Below are positions 1 to 8,419 of a stretch of DNA of 59,914 nucleotides, one piece after another. Within the stretch, counting starts at the first letter, position 1, and every line of letters begins with the position of its first letter. The position numbers and the translations under genes are program-made. The DNA is from Alloprevotella sp. (GTDB lineage Bacteria > Bacteroidota > Bacteroidia > Bacteroidales > Bacteroidaceae). The notes under the pieces were generated by a model. That model saw nothing but the letters and a program-made list of their open reading frames with translations, searched no databases and was not told the DNA's origin. The stretch covers positions 1-59,914 of the forward strand of contig JAFSQD010000025.1 in assembly GCA_017446765.1 (NCBI GenBank), written 5' to 3'.

Positions 1-687
1 GAGCGTTTTCTAAATGAAAACGGCGAAGCCGACATCGTGCTTAGGTGCAGCGATGAGGAAGTCTTCGGCCTCGTCTCGCCCACCTACTTCTGGGGCTTGC
101 CGCGCATCGTGGAACGCTTGCTGCGGCGACTTAGCGTGGAGGGCAGTAGCTACCGCTTCTTCGTAACCACCTACGGTACCACAACGGGCCAGATCGGCAC
201 CTTTGCCCAGCGCATAGCCCGCGAGCATGGTTGGGCATTCGACGCTTTCTTCAGCGTCCGCATGCCCGACGTGTGGACACCCATGTTCGACCTCTCCGAC
301 AAAGCGAAGGTCAATCGCCGCCTTGAGAAGGCCGAACACGAACTCAACGCAGTGGCAAAGGCCATCCTCGCCCGCCAAACGGGCAACCACATTCACCACC
401 GCGTGCCGATGTTCCTCTCGCGCCTCTACCATTGGTATGGTTTCAGCCACTACACCACCGCCCGCTTCAGCGTAGATGCCGATGCCTGCATTGCCTGCGG
501 CCTCTGTGCCAGGCGGTGCCCCGCCCAAACCATAGAGATGCGCAACGGCCTGCCCCGTTGGACGCAGCCCCACTGCGAACTCTGCCTCGGCTGCCTTCAC
601 CGCTGCCCTAAGTTTGCTATACAATACGGGAAGAAGACGCGGAGGCACGGGCAATACCTGTTCATCAAACAAGAAACAAAAAAATGA
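1..687 (+). CDS. EFR1-family ferredoxin (flavodoxin + 2[4Fe-4S]), 5' end outside window
   Basis: The frame is open from the first base, so the start lies upstream of the window and the visible 228 residues are the C-terminal part. The first visible part looks like the end of a flavodoxin-like domain (SPTYFWGLP; then TYGTTTGQIG). A bacterial ferredoxin pair follows: CIACGLCARRCP, then CELCLGCLHRCP, two CxxCxxCxxxCP motifs for two [4Fe-4S] clusters. This order is that of EFR1 family proteins, cytosolic electron carriers of unknown partner. Its stop overlaps the start of the downstream phosphodiesterase gene by 4 bases (ATGA), suggesting translational coupling. The physiological role is not known from the sequence. 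Confidence 0.85.
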   Translation, partial: ERFLNENGEADIVLRCSDEEVFGLVSPTYFWGLPRIVERLLRRLSVEGSSYRFFVTTYGTTTGQIGTFAQRIAREHGWAFDAFFSVRMPDVWTPMFDLSDKAKVNRRLEKAEHELNAVAKAILARQTGNHIHHRVPMFLSRLYHWYGFSHYTTARFSVDADACIACGLCARRCPAQTIEMRNGLPRWTQPHCELCLGCLHRCPKFAIQYGKKTRRHGQYLFIKQETKK

Positions 688-1619
688 ATCAGACAAGTAA
701 GGGGCTTTTACGCCTCATCCACTTCATGATGGCATCAATCCTGGCCATCGCCACATGGGCGCAATCCCCTACACCTGCTGAACTGTTGAGAAGCAAGGAC
801 AATGGAAAGGTCTTCGTAGCTGCCCATCGCGGCGACTGGAAATATGCACCAGAGAACTCGCTCGAGGGTCTGCGCAACGCTATCTTCTTCGGTGCCGACA
901 TCATCGAGACCGACGTCAGGCAGACCGCCGACGGACATTTCATCGTGATGCACGACGCCAGTGTAGACCGCACCACCAACGGCACGGGCGCCATCAGCGA
1001 GATGACGCTGGCCGACATCAGAAAACTACGTCTGAAGACAAATTGGGGGCAAAGTACACCGTTCAAAGTGCCGACATTGGAAGAATACCTGAGCGAGGCG
1101 CGGGGCAAAGCCATTATCTACCTTGACAAGGCAGGCATCGACCCGCCCTGCACACAAGAAGGATATACGGTAAAAGCCCTCCTCGAGGTGTTACGGCGCG
1201 AGGACGCTTTGCGGGAAGCCATGTTTGTGCTTGACTGGCCCTACGAGAAAGCGCGCCGCATCTTCGGCACGGCACTTGACAGCGTCATGTATTGTCCCGT
1301 AGTAGAGGAAAAAGTTCCAAACCTGGCAACCTATGTGGATGAATACCTGCGCAAGTTACATCCCGTGGCCTTCCAATTCCGCATGGCATCGCTTGACACA
1401 GAAACCTATCGCCTCCTGCCGCACGTGCTCCAAGCTGGCAGCCGAGCCTTTGTCGCGGCCACGTGGCCTCTCCATACAGCAGGCCACGATGACAACACGT
1501 CCATTTTCAAAAGTACAGACGACGGCTGGGGATGGCTCATCAAAGAAGGCTTCTCGATGATAGAGACCAACTTTCCTAAAGACCTCCTTGAGTATCTGAA
1601 GAAAGAAGGCAAGCACTGA
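684..1619 (+). CDS. Glycerophosphodiester phosphodiesterase family protein, secreted
   Basis: A 311-residue protein with an N-terminal signal peptide (hydrophobic residues 10-25, ending ATWAQ) followed by one GDPD TIM-barrel domain. Hallmarks visible: AHRGDWKYAPENS (catalytic HR and the E/N metal-binding region), ETDVRQTADGHFIVMHD (second Glu/Asp and the catalytic His), then DRTTNGTG. It should hydrolyse glycerophosphodiesters to an alcohol and glycerol-3-phosphate in the periplasm. The length fits single-domain bacterial members. It overlaps the upstream ferredoxin gene by 4 bases and is followed by a strong hairpin. Substrate specificity cannot be read from the sequence. Confidence 0.88.
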   Translation: MNQTSKGLLRLIHFMMASILAIATWAQSPTPAELLRSKDNGKVFVAAHRGDWKYAPENSLEGLRNAIFFGADIIETDVRQTADGHFIVMHDASVDRTTNGTGAISEMTLADIRKLRLKTNWGQSTPFKVPTLEEYLSEARGKAIIYLDKAGIDPPCTQEGYTVKALLEVLRREDALREAMFVLDWPYEKARRIFGTALDSVMYCPVVEEKVPNLATYVDEYLRKLHPVAFQFRMASLDTETYRLLPHVLQAGSRAFVAATWPLHTAGHDDNTSIFKSTDDGWGWLIKEGFSMIETNFPKDLLEYLKKEGKH

Positions 1620-1650
1620 TTTCACACGCCGAGACGCCCCTACGAACGAT

Positions 1651-1685
1651 AAAAGGCAGTTTTCCTATTTGGAAAACTGCCTTTT
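1651..1685. terminator. Bidirectional hairpin terminator
   Basis: A perfect 15-bp inverted repeat (AAAAGGCAGTTTTCC / GGAAAACTGCCTTTT) with a 5-base loop lies between the convergent GDPD gene (+) and the small Cys protein gene (-). The A/T-rich outer ends give a U-run on either transcript. Confidence 0.85.
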
Positions 1686-1726
1686 GCCTTATTCAGACGT
1701 TAAGACACCTATTGTGCGAAAGTGTC

Positions 1727-1918
1727 TCAGCGGCCTTGATACTTGGTGAAAGCATACTTTTCGCGCAGAACAGCCTTCTGTTCTTCGGTCAAAGACGTAA
1801 AATAAGCCTTCCAACCTGGACAGAAGTTGATGTGCCAACGCCAAAAGCGTCCCAATGCGGACTTCGGCTTCTGGTCGTGGTGGGCGCGAAACTTACAATT
1901 CTCGCAATTGTGTGCCAT
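1727..1918 (-). CDS. Small cysteine/histidine-rich conserved protein
   Basis: Encodes 63 residues starting MAHNCENCKFRAHHD. It has a CxxC pair (C5, C8), a His pair (H13-H14) and a later Cys in WHINFCPGW, then a charged C-terminal helix. No signal peptide or membrane segment. It lies 12 bases downstream of the glutathione peroxidase gene on the same strand and is probably co-transcribed with it. The composition suggests a metal- or heme-binding or redox-sensing peptide, but the family function is not known to me. The conserved-looking W/C-rich core and tight spacing argue that it is a real gene. Confidence 0.7.
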   Translation of the reverse strand: MAHNCENCKFRAHHDQKPKSALGRFWRWHINFCPGWKAYFTSLTEEQKAVLREKYAFTKYQGR

Positions 1919-1930
1919 GGTGCTCCCCAG

Positions 1931-2482
1931 TTATTCGTTTTTCAGGAAAGCTTCGACGTCGGCCTCGAAGTCCTTAGGCTCCGTGGTGGGAGCATAGCGC
2001 TTAATGTTCGTTCCGTCGCGCGAGATGAGAAACTTTGTAAAATTCCATTTGATGTCGCTGTCCTTCTCCACGCTCTTACTGATGGTCTTGAAGAGCATAG
2101 CTGCGCTCTTGGCCTTCAGACCATGGTACTCCTCGGACGGCACCTGCTCCTTGAGATACTCGAAGATAGGCTCTGCAGCGGGGCCGTTGACATCGGTCTT
2201 CTTCATGATCTGGAACGTCACCCCATAGTTGAGCTGGCAGAATTCCTCAATCTCGCCATCGCTGCCGGGATCCTGCTCCTTGAACTGGTTACAGGGGAAG
2301 CCAATGATGACGAGACCCTGATCACGATACTTCTTATTGAGTTCTTCAAGGCCGGCAAACTGAGGCGTAAAGCCACACTTGCTGGCCGTGTTGACGATGA
2401 GGAGCACTTTCCCGCGAAATTGTTCAAAATCCAATTCCTTGCCCTTGCTCGTGAGGGCTTTGAAGTCGTAGATTGTTGCCAT
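1931..2482 (-). CDS. Glutathione peroxidase family (thiol peroxidase)
   Basis: A 183-residue cytosolic protein of the GPx family. Visible motifs: NTASKCGFTPQ (peroxidatic Cys in place of selenocysteine), GFPCNQF (second signature with resolving-type Cys), and WNFTKFLI (catalytic Trp/Asn). Bacterial Cys-type GPx proteins usually reduce peroxides with thioredoxin rather than glutathione; that is family knowledge, not visible here. It is the first gene of a two-gene unit with the small Cys protein. A Bacteroidota -7 box lies 67 bases upstream. Confidence 0.93.
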   Translation of the reverse strand: MATIYDFKALTSKGKELDFEQFRGKVLLIVNTASKCGFTPQFAGLEELNKKYRDQGLVIIGFPCNQFKEQDPGSDGEIEEFCQLNYGVTFQIMKKTDVNGPAAEPIFEYLKEQVPSEEYHGLKAKSAAMLFKTISKSVEKDSDIKWNFTKFLISRDGTNIKRYAPTTEPKDFEADVEAFLKNE

Positions 2483-2548
2483 AGTTTTTGCGTTTATTTA
2501 ATTATACTATTACTATTGTACCTGCTTCTATAAGTTCCGTGACGGGTA

Positions 2549-2556
2549 CAAAAGTA
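2549..2556 (-). promoter_or_regulatory. -7 promoter box for the GPx gene
   Basis: On the minus strand the sequence reads TACTTTTG, matching the Bacteroidota -7 consensus TAnnTTTG, upstream of the glutathione peroxidase start. A TTTG lies further upstream but with shorter than usual spacing. Confidence 0.55.
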
Positions 2557-2662
2557 CAAATATAATCTTGCAAACGCCGCCGCCAGCACTACAAATCATT
2601 CATTAGGCGACATCCGAAGCGTGCTTTCGGGCAGAAGGTAGGAGTTTTCAACCAAATATGAT

Positions 2663-2670
2663 TATCTTCG
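2663..2670 (+). promoter_or_regulatory. -7 promoter box for xseB-trmB
   Basis: TATCTTCG, one mismatch from TAnnTTTG, lies 25 bases upstream of the xseB start. A T-rich stretch about 15-20 bases upstream could serve as the -33 region. Confidence 0.5.
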
Positions 2671-2695
2671 CGGCGAATAAAGCCTCCACATTTCT

Positions 2696-2899
2696 ATGGC
2701 AAAAAAAGAACTCACATACGAACAGGCCCTTGCACGCTTGGAACAGATTGCGACAGCACTGGAGCAACAGCAGACCGGACTGGACACCCTCACCAACAAC
2801 CTGCGCGAAGCGCAGGAGCTACTGGCACTGTGCCGGAGAAAACTACTGAAAGCGGAAACGGACATCAACGAAATCCTGAAAGAAGATGGGACACGGTAA
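2696..2899 (+). CDS. xseB: Exodeoxyribonuclease VII small subunit
   Basis: A 67-residue, fully helical protein with the XseB pattern: TYEQALARLEQIATALE followed by a leucine-spaced second helix (LTNNLREAQELLALCRRKL) and a short acidic tail. It joins XseA to form ExoVII, which degrades single-stranded DNA. The large-subunit gene xseA, commonly its neighbour, is not adjacent here. The 3' end overlaps trmB by 14 bases, so the two are co-transcribed and probably translationally coupled. Confidence 0.9.
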   Translation: MAKKELTYEQALARLEQIATALEQQQTGLDTLTNNLREAQELLALCRRKLLKAETDINEILKEDGTR

Positions 2900-3671
2900 G
2901 CTGGCAAAATTCGCGGAGATGGAGACCTTTCCCAACGTGGTGCAGGAAACTCCCTCTCTGCAGGGAGGAGGCCCCCTTCCCCCATCCCCCATGCAGGGAC
3001 AATGGGTCGACTTTTTCGAGAAGCTTGGCACTGCCTGCACACCGTCTCGGGCTCTGGTGCTCGAACTGGGGTGTGGACGCGGCGAGTATACCGTGGGTCT
3101 TGCGCGTCGCTTTCCCGAGAAGAATTTCATTGGTGTGGACATCAAGGGGGCGCGCATGTGGCACGGCGCACGCCAGGCTCTGGAGGAACGACTGGCGAAC
3201 GCCGCCTTCCTGCGCACACACATCGAGTTTATTGACCGCTTCTTCAAGCCGGGCGAAGTGGCCGAGATATGGCTGACCTTCAGCGACCCGCAGATGAAGA
3301 AACCCTCAAAGCGCCTCACTTCCTCCTTCTTCCTTGAGCGCTACCGCCGCATTTTGGCTGATGGGGGCCTCGTCCATCTCAAGACGGACTCGAACTTTCT
3401 CTTCACCTACACGCTCGAGATGCTGCGTGCCAACCATCTGGAGCCTGAGTTCCAGACCGACGACATCTACAACAAGCCCTGCGACAGCGTACTGCGCGAA
3501 GTGCGCACCTACTACGAGCAGATGTGGCTCGACCGAGGCATTCCCATCAAATATCTCCGTTTCCACCTTCCGCAGGAGGGCACACTCGTGGAGCCTGACG
3601 TAGAGATTCCCCTTGACGAATACCGCTCCTACAACCGCCACAAGCGTAGCGCAAAGGAGACGGGACGATAA
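2886..3671 (+). CDS. trmB: tRNA (guanine-N7-)-methyltransferase
   Basis: A 261-residue class I SAM methyltransferase that makes m7G46 in tRNA. Visible: motif I LELGCGRGEYT, motif II FIGVDIKGARMW, the TrmB motif LTFSDPQMKKPSKRL, and HLKTDSNFLF. The start ATG lies inside the end of xseB. Residues about 21-38 (PSLQGGGPLPPSPMQG) form a Gly/Pro-rich loop encoded by a G/C-tract-rich segment with a small hairpin (2950-2967); it resembles the intergenic repeat near 45300. Bacteroidota TrmB proteins are variable here, so activity is probably unaffected. Confidence 0.93.
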   Translation: MGHGKLAKFAEMETFPNVVQETPSLQGGGPLPPSPMQGQWVDFFEKLGTACTPSRALVLELGCGRGEYTVGLARRFPEKNFIGVDIKGARMWHGARQALEERLANAAFLRTHIEFIDRFFKPGEVAEIWLTFSDPQMKKPSKRLTSSFFLERYRRILADGGLVHLKTDSNFLFTYTLEMLRANHLEPEFQTDDIYNKPCDSVLREVRTYYEQMWLDRGIPIKYLRFHLPQEGTLVEPDVEIPLDEYRSYNRHKRSAKETGR

Positions 3672-3796
3672 AAAACAGACGGATTGAATGAAACGCGAAG
3701 TCTGTAAGCAACGCAGCGAGTAGCGAGCACCGCACCATCACACGCAGACAGTGTTAACGCTAACGAACTGCCCGCCCTCATTTGCGAATTATGTAG

Positions 3797-3804
3797 TATC
3801 TTTG
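3797..3804 (+). promoter_or_regulatory. -7 promoter box for mrp
   Basis: TATCTTTG, a perfect match to TAnnTTTG, lies 32 bases before the mrp start codon. The region between 3672 and 3796 shows no gene. Confidence 0.65.
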
Positions 3805-3836
3805 CGGCGACAAAAAGAGCAGCAACTGTAAGAATC

Positions 3837-4937
3837 ATGCAACTATATCCCAAACTTATCCTTGACGCCTTGGCGCAGGTGCGCTATCCGGGCACTGGCA
3901 AAAACCTCGTGGAGGCAAACATGGTGGAGGACGACCTCCGCATCGATGGCATGAAGGTGAGCTTCTCCCTTCTATTCCCGAAACTGCCCGACCCCTTCCA
4001 GAAATCCGTGGAGAAGGCAGCAGAGGCTGCCATACATACCTACGTGGACAAAAGCGTAGAGGTGACCGTAAAGGCAAAAAGCCAGATGGCCGCACCGCCC
4101 GAACCCGACAAACTCCTGGCAGGAGTGAAGAACATTGTGGCCGTGTCAAGCGGAAAAGGCGGCGTGGGCAAAAGTACGGTGGCAGCGAACCTCGCAGTGG
4201 CACTCGCCCGTGCCGGCTACAAGGTGGGATTACTTGATGCTGACATCTTCGGCCCCAGTGTACCGAAGATGTTCCACCTGGAGCATGAGCAGATCTTTGC
4301 CATTGACAAGGATGGCCGCCAACTCATCGTCCCTGCGGAGAAATACGGCGTGCGCATCCTGAGCATCGGATTCTTCGTGAATCCCACCACGGCCACACTT
4401 TGGCGCGGCGGCATGGCCTCGAACGCATTGAAACAACTCATTAGCGATGCCGACTGGGGCGAGCTGGACTATCTCATCCTCGACACACCTCCAGGCACGA
4501 GCGACATACACCTGACCCTTCTGCAGACGCTGGCCATCACGGGTGCCGTAATTGTCTCTACGCCTCAGCAGGTAGCCCTGGCCGATGCACGAAAAGGCAT
4601 TGACATGTACCAAAACGAGAAGGTGGGTGTGCCCATACTCGGTCTGGTGGAGAACATGGCATGGTTCACGCCTGCCGAACTGCCTGAGAATCGCTATTTC
4701 CTCTTTGGCCGCGATGGTGTGAAGCATCTGGCGGAAGAGATGCAGGTACCCCTTTTGGCGCAAATTCCCATTGTAGAGAGCATCTGCGATAGCGGCGACA
4801 AGGGCGAGCCTGTAGCCCTGCATGCAGGAAGCCCCGACACCCTTGCCTTCCAGGCGCTGGCGGCTGCTGTCGTGGAAGAGACGGAACGGCGCAATCGTGA
4901 ACTGGCACCCACAGAAATCGTAAAAGTCAGCAAGTAA
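3837..4937 (+). CDS. mrp: Mrp/ApbC-type iron-sulfur carrier P-loop ATPase
   Basis: A 366-residue cytosolic protein. Residues about 1-85 form a MIP18/DUF59-type domain; the remainder is the Mrp/NBP35 ATPase with the deviant Walker A SSGKGGVGKST near residue 103, LLDADIFGPSVPKMF (switch I), and LDTPPGTSDIHLTL (Walker B). The family carries and transfers Fe-S clusters to apoproteins. A separate C-terminal CxxC is not obvious. The next gene begins 4 bases after the stop, so they are probably one transcript. Confidence 0.92.
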   Translation: MQLYPKLILDALAQVRYPGTGKNLVEANMVEDDLRIDGMKVSFSLLFPKLPDPFQKSVEKAAEAAIHTYVDKSVEVTVKAKSQMAAPPEPDKLLAGVKNIVAVSSGKGGVGKSTVAANLAVALARAGYKVGLLDADIFGPSVPKMFHLEHEQIFAIDKDGRQLIVPAEKYGVRILSIGFFVNPTTATLWRGGMASNALKQLISDADWGELDYLILDTPPGTSDIHLTLLQTLAITGAVIVSTPQQVALADARKGIDMYQNEKVGVPILGLVENMAWFTPAELPENRYFLFGRDGVKHLAEEMQVPLLAQIPIVESICDSGDKGEPVALHAGSPDTLAFQALAAAVVEETERRNRELAPTEIVKVSK

Positions 4938-4941
4938 CAAT

Positions 4942-5904
4942 ATGCTCGCTAAAGCAAAGCGCCTCCTGACTCGCATCATCACCTGGCAGAAACGCCCCAT
5001 TGCCGTAGCAAAGAATACGAGCGAGGAAACCACATGCAAGAATTGTGGCGACACCTTCGTCGGCAATTATTGTCCTCGTTGCGGGCAAAGCCGAAACACG
5101 CCGCGCATCGGTAGTTGGAGCGCCATTAGCATTTTCCTCGACACATGGGGACTGGGCACGCACGGTCTCCTACGCACCATCTGGAACCTCTTTGCCCGCC
5201 CGGGATACATGATTGGCGACTACATTGAGGGACGGCGCCAACTCTATTTTCCGCCTTTCAAGACGCTCTTTGTCGTCGGCACCATTTTCGCCATCGTGTT
5301 CACGCTGAGCGGAGGCTTTAGCGACGAGGCCATCAAGGCACGACATATACCATTGAACCTTGAGAACCGCGTTGAAGAGGCATCGGACGATGCACCGACA
5401 ACGGTGGCACAGGACGAAAGCGAAAAGGTGCGGGATGCACGCATAGACAAGCAAGCCAAGGAAGACATCGCGCTCTTTGAAGAATACTTGAAAAAATACG
5501 ACGAATGGAGAGACAGGAATCGCGTCATGGATCAACTGGCCATGCACGTCATCTTTGCACTCATCGCTTGGCGCATCTTCAGGAAATCTCCCCGCCATCC
5601 GCGGCTGAACATTGCCGAAAATGTCATCGCCCAAGTGTACATCTGTACCCAGATGGGTGTGGTGGCTCTGGCATACATGCTGATAGAGATACCCTTCACG
5701 CCCTATCCATCGGGCACGATTCCAGGCCTTGCATCGTTCTTGCTTTTCTTCTACGACTACAAGCAACTTTATGGCTTCGGCATCTGGCACACGCTTTGGA
5801 AGACGTTGCTGATGTATCTGCTATTCTTCCTGGCGGTGTTTGTTTTCCTCCTTCTCATCGTCATCGCCATTGGCTTCCGCGCAGGCGTTGCTGCTGTAGG
5901 CTGA
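4942..5904 (+). CDS. DUF3667 membrane protein
   Basis: A 320-residue protein with an N-terminal zinc-ribbon (CKNCGDTFVGNYCPRCG, residues about 32-48), the DUF3667 signature (LLRTIWNLFARPGYMI...GRRQLYFPPFK), and about four or five membrane segments at roughly 105-125, 195-215, 225-250 and 285-315. A charged soluble loop lies at about 130-190. Function is not known; the family is widespread in Bacteroidota. The gene starts 4 bases after mrp and ends at a large hairpin before convergent dnaA. Confidence 0.85.
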   Translation: MLAKAKRLLTRIITWQKRPIAVAKNTSEETTCKNCGDTFVGNYCPRCGQSRNTPRIGSWSAISIFLDTWGLGTHGLLRTIWNLFARPGYMIGDYIEGRRQLYFPPFKTLFVVGTIFAIVFTLSGGFSDEAIKARHIPLNLENRVEEASDDAPTTVAQDESEKVRDARIDKQAKEDIALFEEYLKKYDEWRDRNRVMDQLAMHVIFALIAWRIFRKSPRHPRLNIAENVIAQVYICTQMGVVALAYMLIEIPFTPYPSGTIPGLASFLLFFYDYKQLYGFGIWHTLWKTLLMYLLFFLAVFVFLLLIVIAIGFRAGVAAVG

Positions 5905-5946
5905 ACGCGACTTATCATTCACAGCGGGAGCAGAAGGCTTTGCAAA

Positions 5947-6016
5947 ACAGAATTGCTCGCCTTGCTAATGGATCCGCCTACTCAAAACGGCCCATCAGCA
6001 AGGCGAGCAATCTGTC
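5947..6016. terminator. Long hairpin between convergent genes
   Basis: A perfect 15-bp inverted repeat (ATTGCTCGCCTTGCT / AGCAAGGCGAGCAAT, arms 5952-5966 and 5997-6011). Pairing extends outward (ACAG/CTGT) and inward (ATGG/CCAT, CCG/CGG). It lies between the DUF3667 gene and the end of dnaA and is the likely bidirectional terminator, although it lacks a strong U-run. Confidence 0.65.
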
Positions 6017-6043
6017 ATTTGCGAGAAAGCGAAACTATTTCTG

Positions 6044-7405
6044 CTACTTAAGGCTACCTTCGATTTCCTCCACGAAATTACGGAAAGTGCGGTCGGCCTG
6101 GATGCGCGCCGCCACCTGGTTGCAGGAATGAATGGCTGTGGAGTGGTCGCGTCGTGCCACGAGTCGCCCCACTTGTGCTAAGGACAATCCCGTGTACTTT
6201 TGTGCCAGATAGATGGCCAGCTGGCGTGCTTCGACGACAGGGCGTTTCCGGCTGGAGGACTGAATGTCACGCACGCTGACATGACAGTTGTCGCTGACGG
6301 CACGCAGGATTCGCTCGGGCGTCATCTCTCGCTTCTGCAGGTTGACGGCTCGCGCTACGATGCGTTCGGTCATGGGCAGCGTGATTTCACAGTCGTCCAT
6401 GACGGCGTAGGCCATCAGGGAATTGATGATGCCTTGCAATTCGCGCACACTGCTCTCTACGTTTTGGGCAATGTAGTCTACCACCTCGCGCGGAATGCGC
6501 AGACCGTCGCGTCTAATCTTGGCTTGCAGGATGTCGCGCCGCAGTTTGACGTCGGGTTGCTCCATCTCTGTGACGATGCCACTGCGGAAACGTGTCAACA
6601 TACGTTCCTCCATGCCCTGGAGCTGGGCTGGACTGGTATCGGAGGTTAGGATGATTTGCTTCCCAATGAGTTGGAGATGGTTGAAGATGTGGAAAAAGGC
6701 CTGCTGCGTCTTGGCCGTAGTGATTTCCTGCACGTCGTCGAGGATGAGGAGGTCTATCTCCTGATAGAAGCGTATGAACTGGCTTTGTCGGTTGGCAATG
6801 GTGGCCTCGGCAAACTGCTGCTTGAAGAGTTGAGCAGGGATGAAGACTGTGCGCAGGGCCGGCTGCGTCTCGGCAAGGCGCGTGGCAATGGCTGCAGCAA
6901 GGTGGGTCTTGCCCACGCCGCTGGGACCATAAAGGAAGAAGGGATTGAAGGCAGGCTTGCCTGGTTCGGCGGCTATGCTCAGAGCGATGGCACGTGCCAG
7001 TTTGTTGCTGCGCCCTTCAATGAAGTTTTCAAAGGTGAAGAGAGGGCTCAAGGCCGGCAAGTTGTAGCGCGAAGGCTCGGGGACAGACTGCGAAGGTATA
7101 GCTACGGGTGCCGGAGCCCCTTTGGAAACACTTGCTGACGATGCAGAAGTCGTTGCTCCATCGCTTTCGTCCACCTGAAACAAGACGCGCAAGCTGGCTC
7201 CAAAGGCTTCACTGACGGCCAACTGCAAGGGTTGTGCATAGTGGCCGATGATACGTTCCATCACAAAGCGGCGCGGCACCACAAGCGTGAGCGTATCAGC
7301 CTTGATGCTGCCGAAACGCAGGGGAGTGAACCACGTCTGAAACTCCTTTTCTGGGATTTTCTCCGCGAGAATCTGCAGGCAACGCAGCCATTGTGGGTTT
7401 GACAT
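6044..7405 (-). CDS. dnaA: Chromosomal replication initiator DnaA
   Basis: A 453-residue AAA+ initiator with all four domains: N-terminal domain I (residues 1-85, EFQTWFTPLRF), a linker rich in A/S/P, domain III ATPase (YGPSGVGKTHLAAAIA Walker A; LLILDDVQEI Walker B; TRFRSG sensor region), and domain IV DNA binding (ARRDHSTAIHS signature). It binds DnaA boxes and melts oriC. No DnaA-box cluster was seen in the short gaps on either side, so the origin is probably elsewhere. mlaD and an amidase gene lie upstream on the same strand. Confidence 0.97.
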   Translation of the reverse strand: MSNPQWLRCLQILAEKIPEKEFQTWFTPLRFGSIKADTLTLVVPRRFVMERIIGHYAQPLQLAVSEAFGASLRVLFQVDESDGATTSASSASVSKGAPAPVAIPSQSVPEPSRYNLPALSPLFTFENFIEGRSNKLARAIALSIAAEPGKPAFNPFFLYGPSGVGKTHLAAAIATRLAETQPALRTVFIPAQLFKQQFAEATIANRQSQFIRFYQEIDLLILDDVQEITTAKTQQAFFHIFNHLQLIGKQIILTSDTSPAQLQGMEERMLTRFRSGIVTEMEQPDVKLRRDILQAKIRRDGLRIPREVVDYIAQNVESSVRELQGIINSLMAYAVMDDCEITLPMTERIVARAVNLQKREMTPERILRAVSDNCHVSVRDIQSSSRKRPVVEARQLAIYLAQKYTGLSLAQVGRLVARRDHSTAIHSCNQVAARIQADRTFRNFVEEIEGSLK

Positions 7406-7453
7406 CTTGCGTTCTGTGCTAATGTAATGAATGCTTTTGTTGTGAGTGACCGC

Positions 7454-8404
7454 CTACTTGTCCTTTTTTCCGAATACGGAGAAGTGGACGTAGCGTTTGG
7501 GGTGCTGCTTGAGGTCGGTCACGAGTGTGTCGGCACTCTGTATGGTGTGGTTGAGGTTGACAACGGAGGTGTTGATGTTGTCGTAGAGGTCACGCGTATT
7601 AAGAAGAAGTCCCAGCGACGAGTCCGTTCCATTGAGTTTGTTGCTCAGGTCGGTGCTCATATCCTTAAGCTGCGTGGAGAACTGCTTCACTTCGGCCAGC
7701 GTACCGTTGACCTCGTCCAAAGTCTTTTGTACGTCGACCTGTGCGAGGTTTCCGCTGAGGGTTTCAAGGTTTTTGGAAGCACCCTGTAGGCGGGTCATCA
7801 TCTCGGGGACGTTCTGTGCAAGGACGGCGTCAAGCTTCTGCGAGGCCTGGCGGATATAGAGGGAAGTAGCTGCAAAGTTGTGGAGCGTCTGCTGCAGTGC
7901 GGGGTCGCCCGTGAGCTGGGCAAGGTTGGCCATGATGGTGTCAATCTTTGGAGCCATGCTGACTACGGTGGGCACGAGGGCTTCAGCCTGTGCAAGTGCC
8001 CCCTTGTGAATGGCACCTTGAATGGTGTCGCCGCGCGATATGTGCCGCGTGGGATTGGGACCGAGGATGAGATGCATCGAGACGCCGCCCATGAGCGAGG
8101 ACTCCAGCTCGGCACGCGTGCCGACGGGTACCTGCATTTCCTTGTCCAGTTCGATACCTACGATGACGCGGTCTTTTCGCGCATAGTCGTAGTCAATGGT
8201 GCGCACAATTCCCACGGGATAGCCCCCGGCATAGACAGCGTTGGAGACGGCAAGCCCCTGGATGTCGGCAAACTCGACATAGTAGGTGTTTGTTGCCTTG
8301 AAGACGTTGACACCCTTCATGAAACTGATGAGCAGATAGAGGAGGACGACGGCCGTGATGGCGGTCAACGCTATCTTCACCTCCTTGGAAAGAATATTTT
8401 TCAT
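7454..8404 (-). CDS. MlaD-family (MCE domain) lipid-transport protein
   Basis: About 316 residues. One N-terminal membrane anchor (residues 10-30, ALTAITAVVLLYLLISF) is followed by an MCE domain (YYVEFADIQGLAVSNAVYAGG, GIVRTIDY) and a long helical region (about 150-290) with repeated amphipathic helices, the usual MlaD/Mce shape. Such proteins form hexameric rings on the inner membrane and work with an MlaFE ABC transporter in phospholipid transport; those partner genes are not in the window. An alternative ATG three codons upstream is possible. It follows the amidase gene by about 15 bases. Confidence 0.87.
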   Translation of the reverse strand: MKNILSKEVKIALTAITAVVLLYLLISFMKGVNVFKATNTYYVEFADIQGLAVSNAVYAGGYPVGIVRTIDYDYARKDRVIVGIELDKEMQVPVGTRAELESSLMGGVSMHLILGPNPTRHISRGDTIQGAIHKGALAQAEALVPTVVSMAPKIDTIMANLAQLTGDPALQQTLHNFAATSLYIRQASQKLDAVLAQNVPEMMTRLQGASKNLETLSGNLAQVDVQKTLDEVNGTLAEVKQFSTQLKDMSTDLSNKLNGTDSSLGLLLNTRDLYDNINTSVVNLNHTIQSADTLVTDLKQHPKRYVHFSVFGKKDK

Positions 8405-8419
8405 CTTATGCATGTACTG

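Noticed and set aside
1712-2533. 273-codon open frame antisense to the GPx and small Cys genes
   Set aside because: The opposite strand encodes clear conserved proteins; the frame is a shadow.
6044-7453. Replication origin beside dnaA
   Set aside because: No cluster of DnaA boxes or AT-rich unwinding element was seen in the short gaps on either side.
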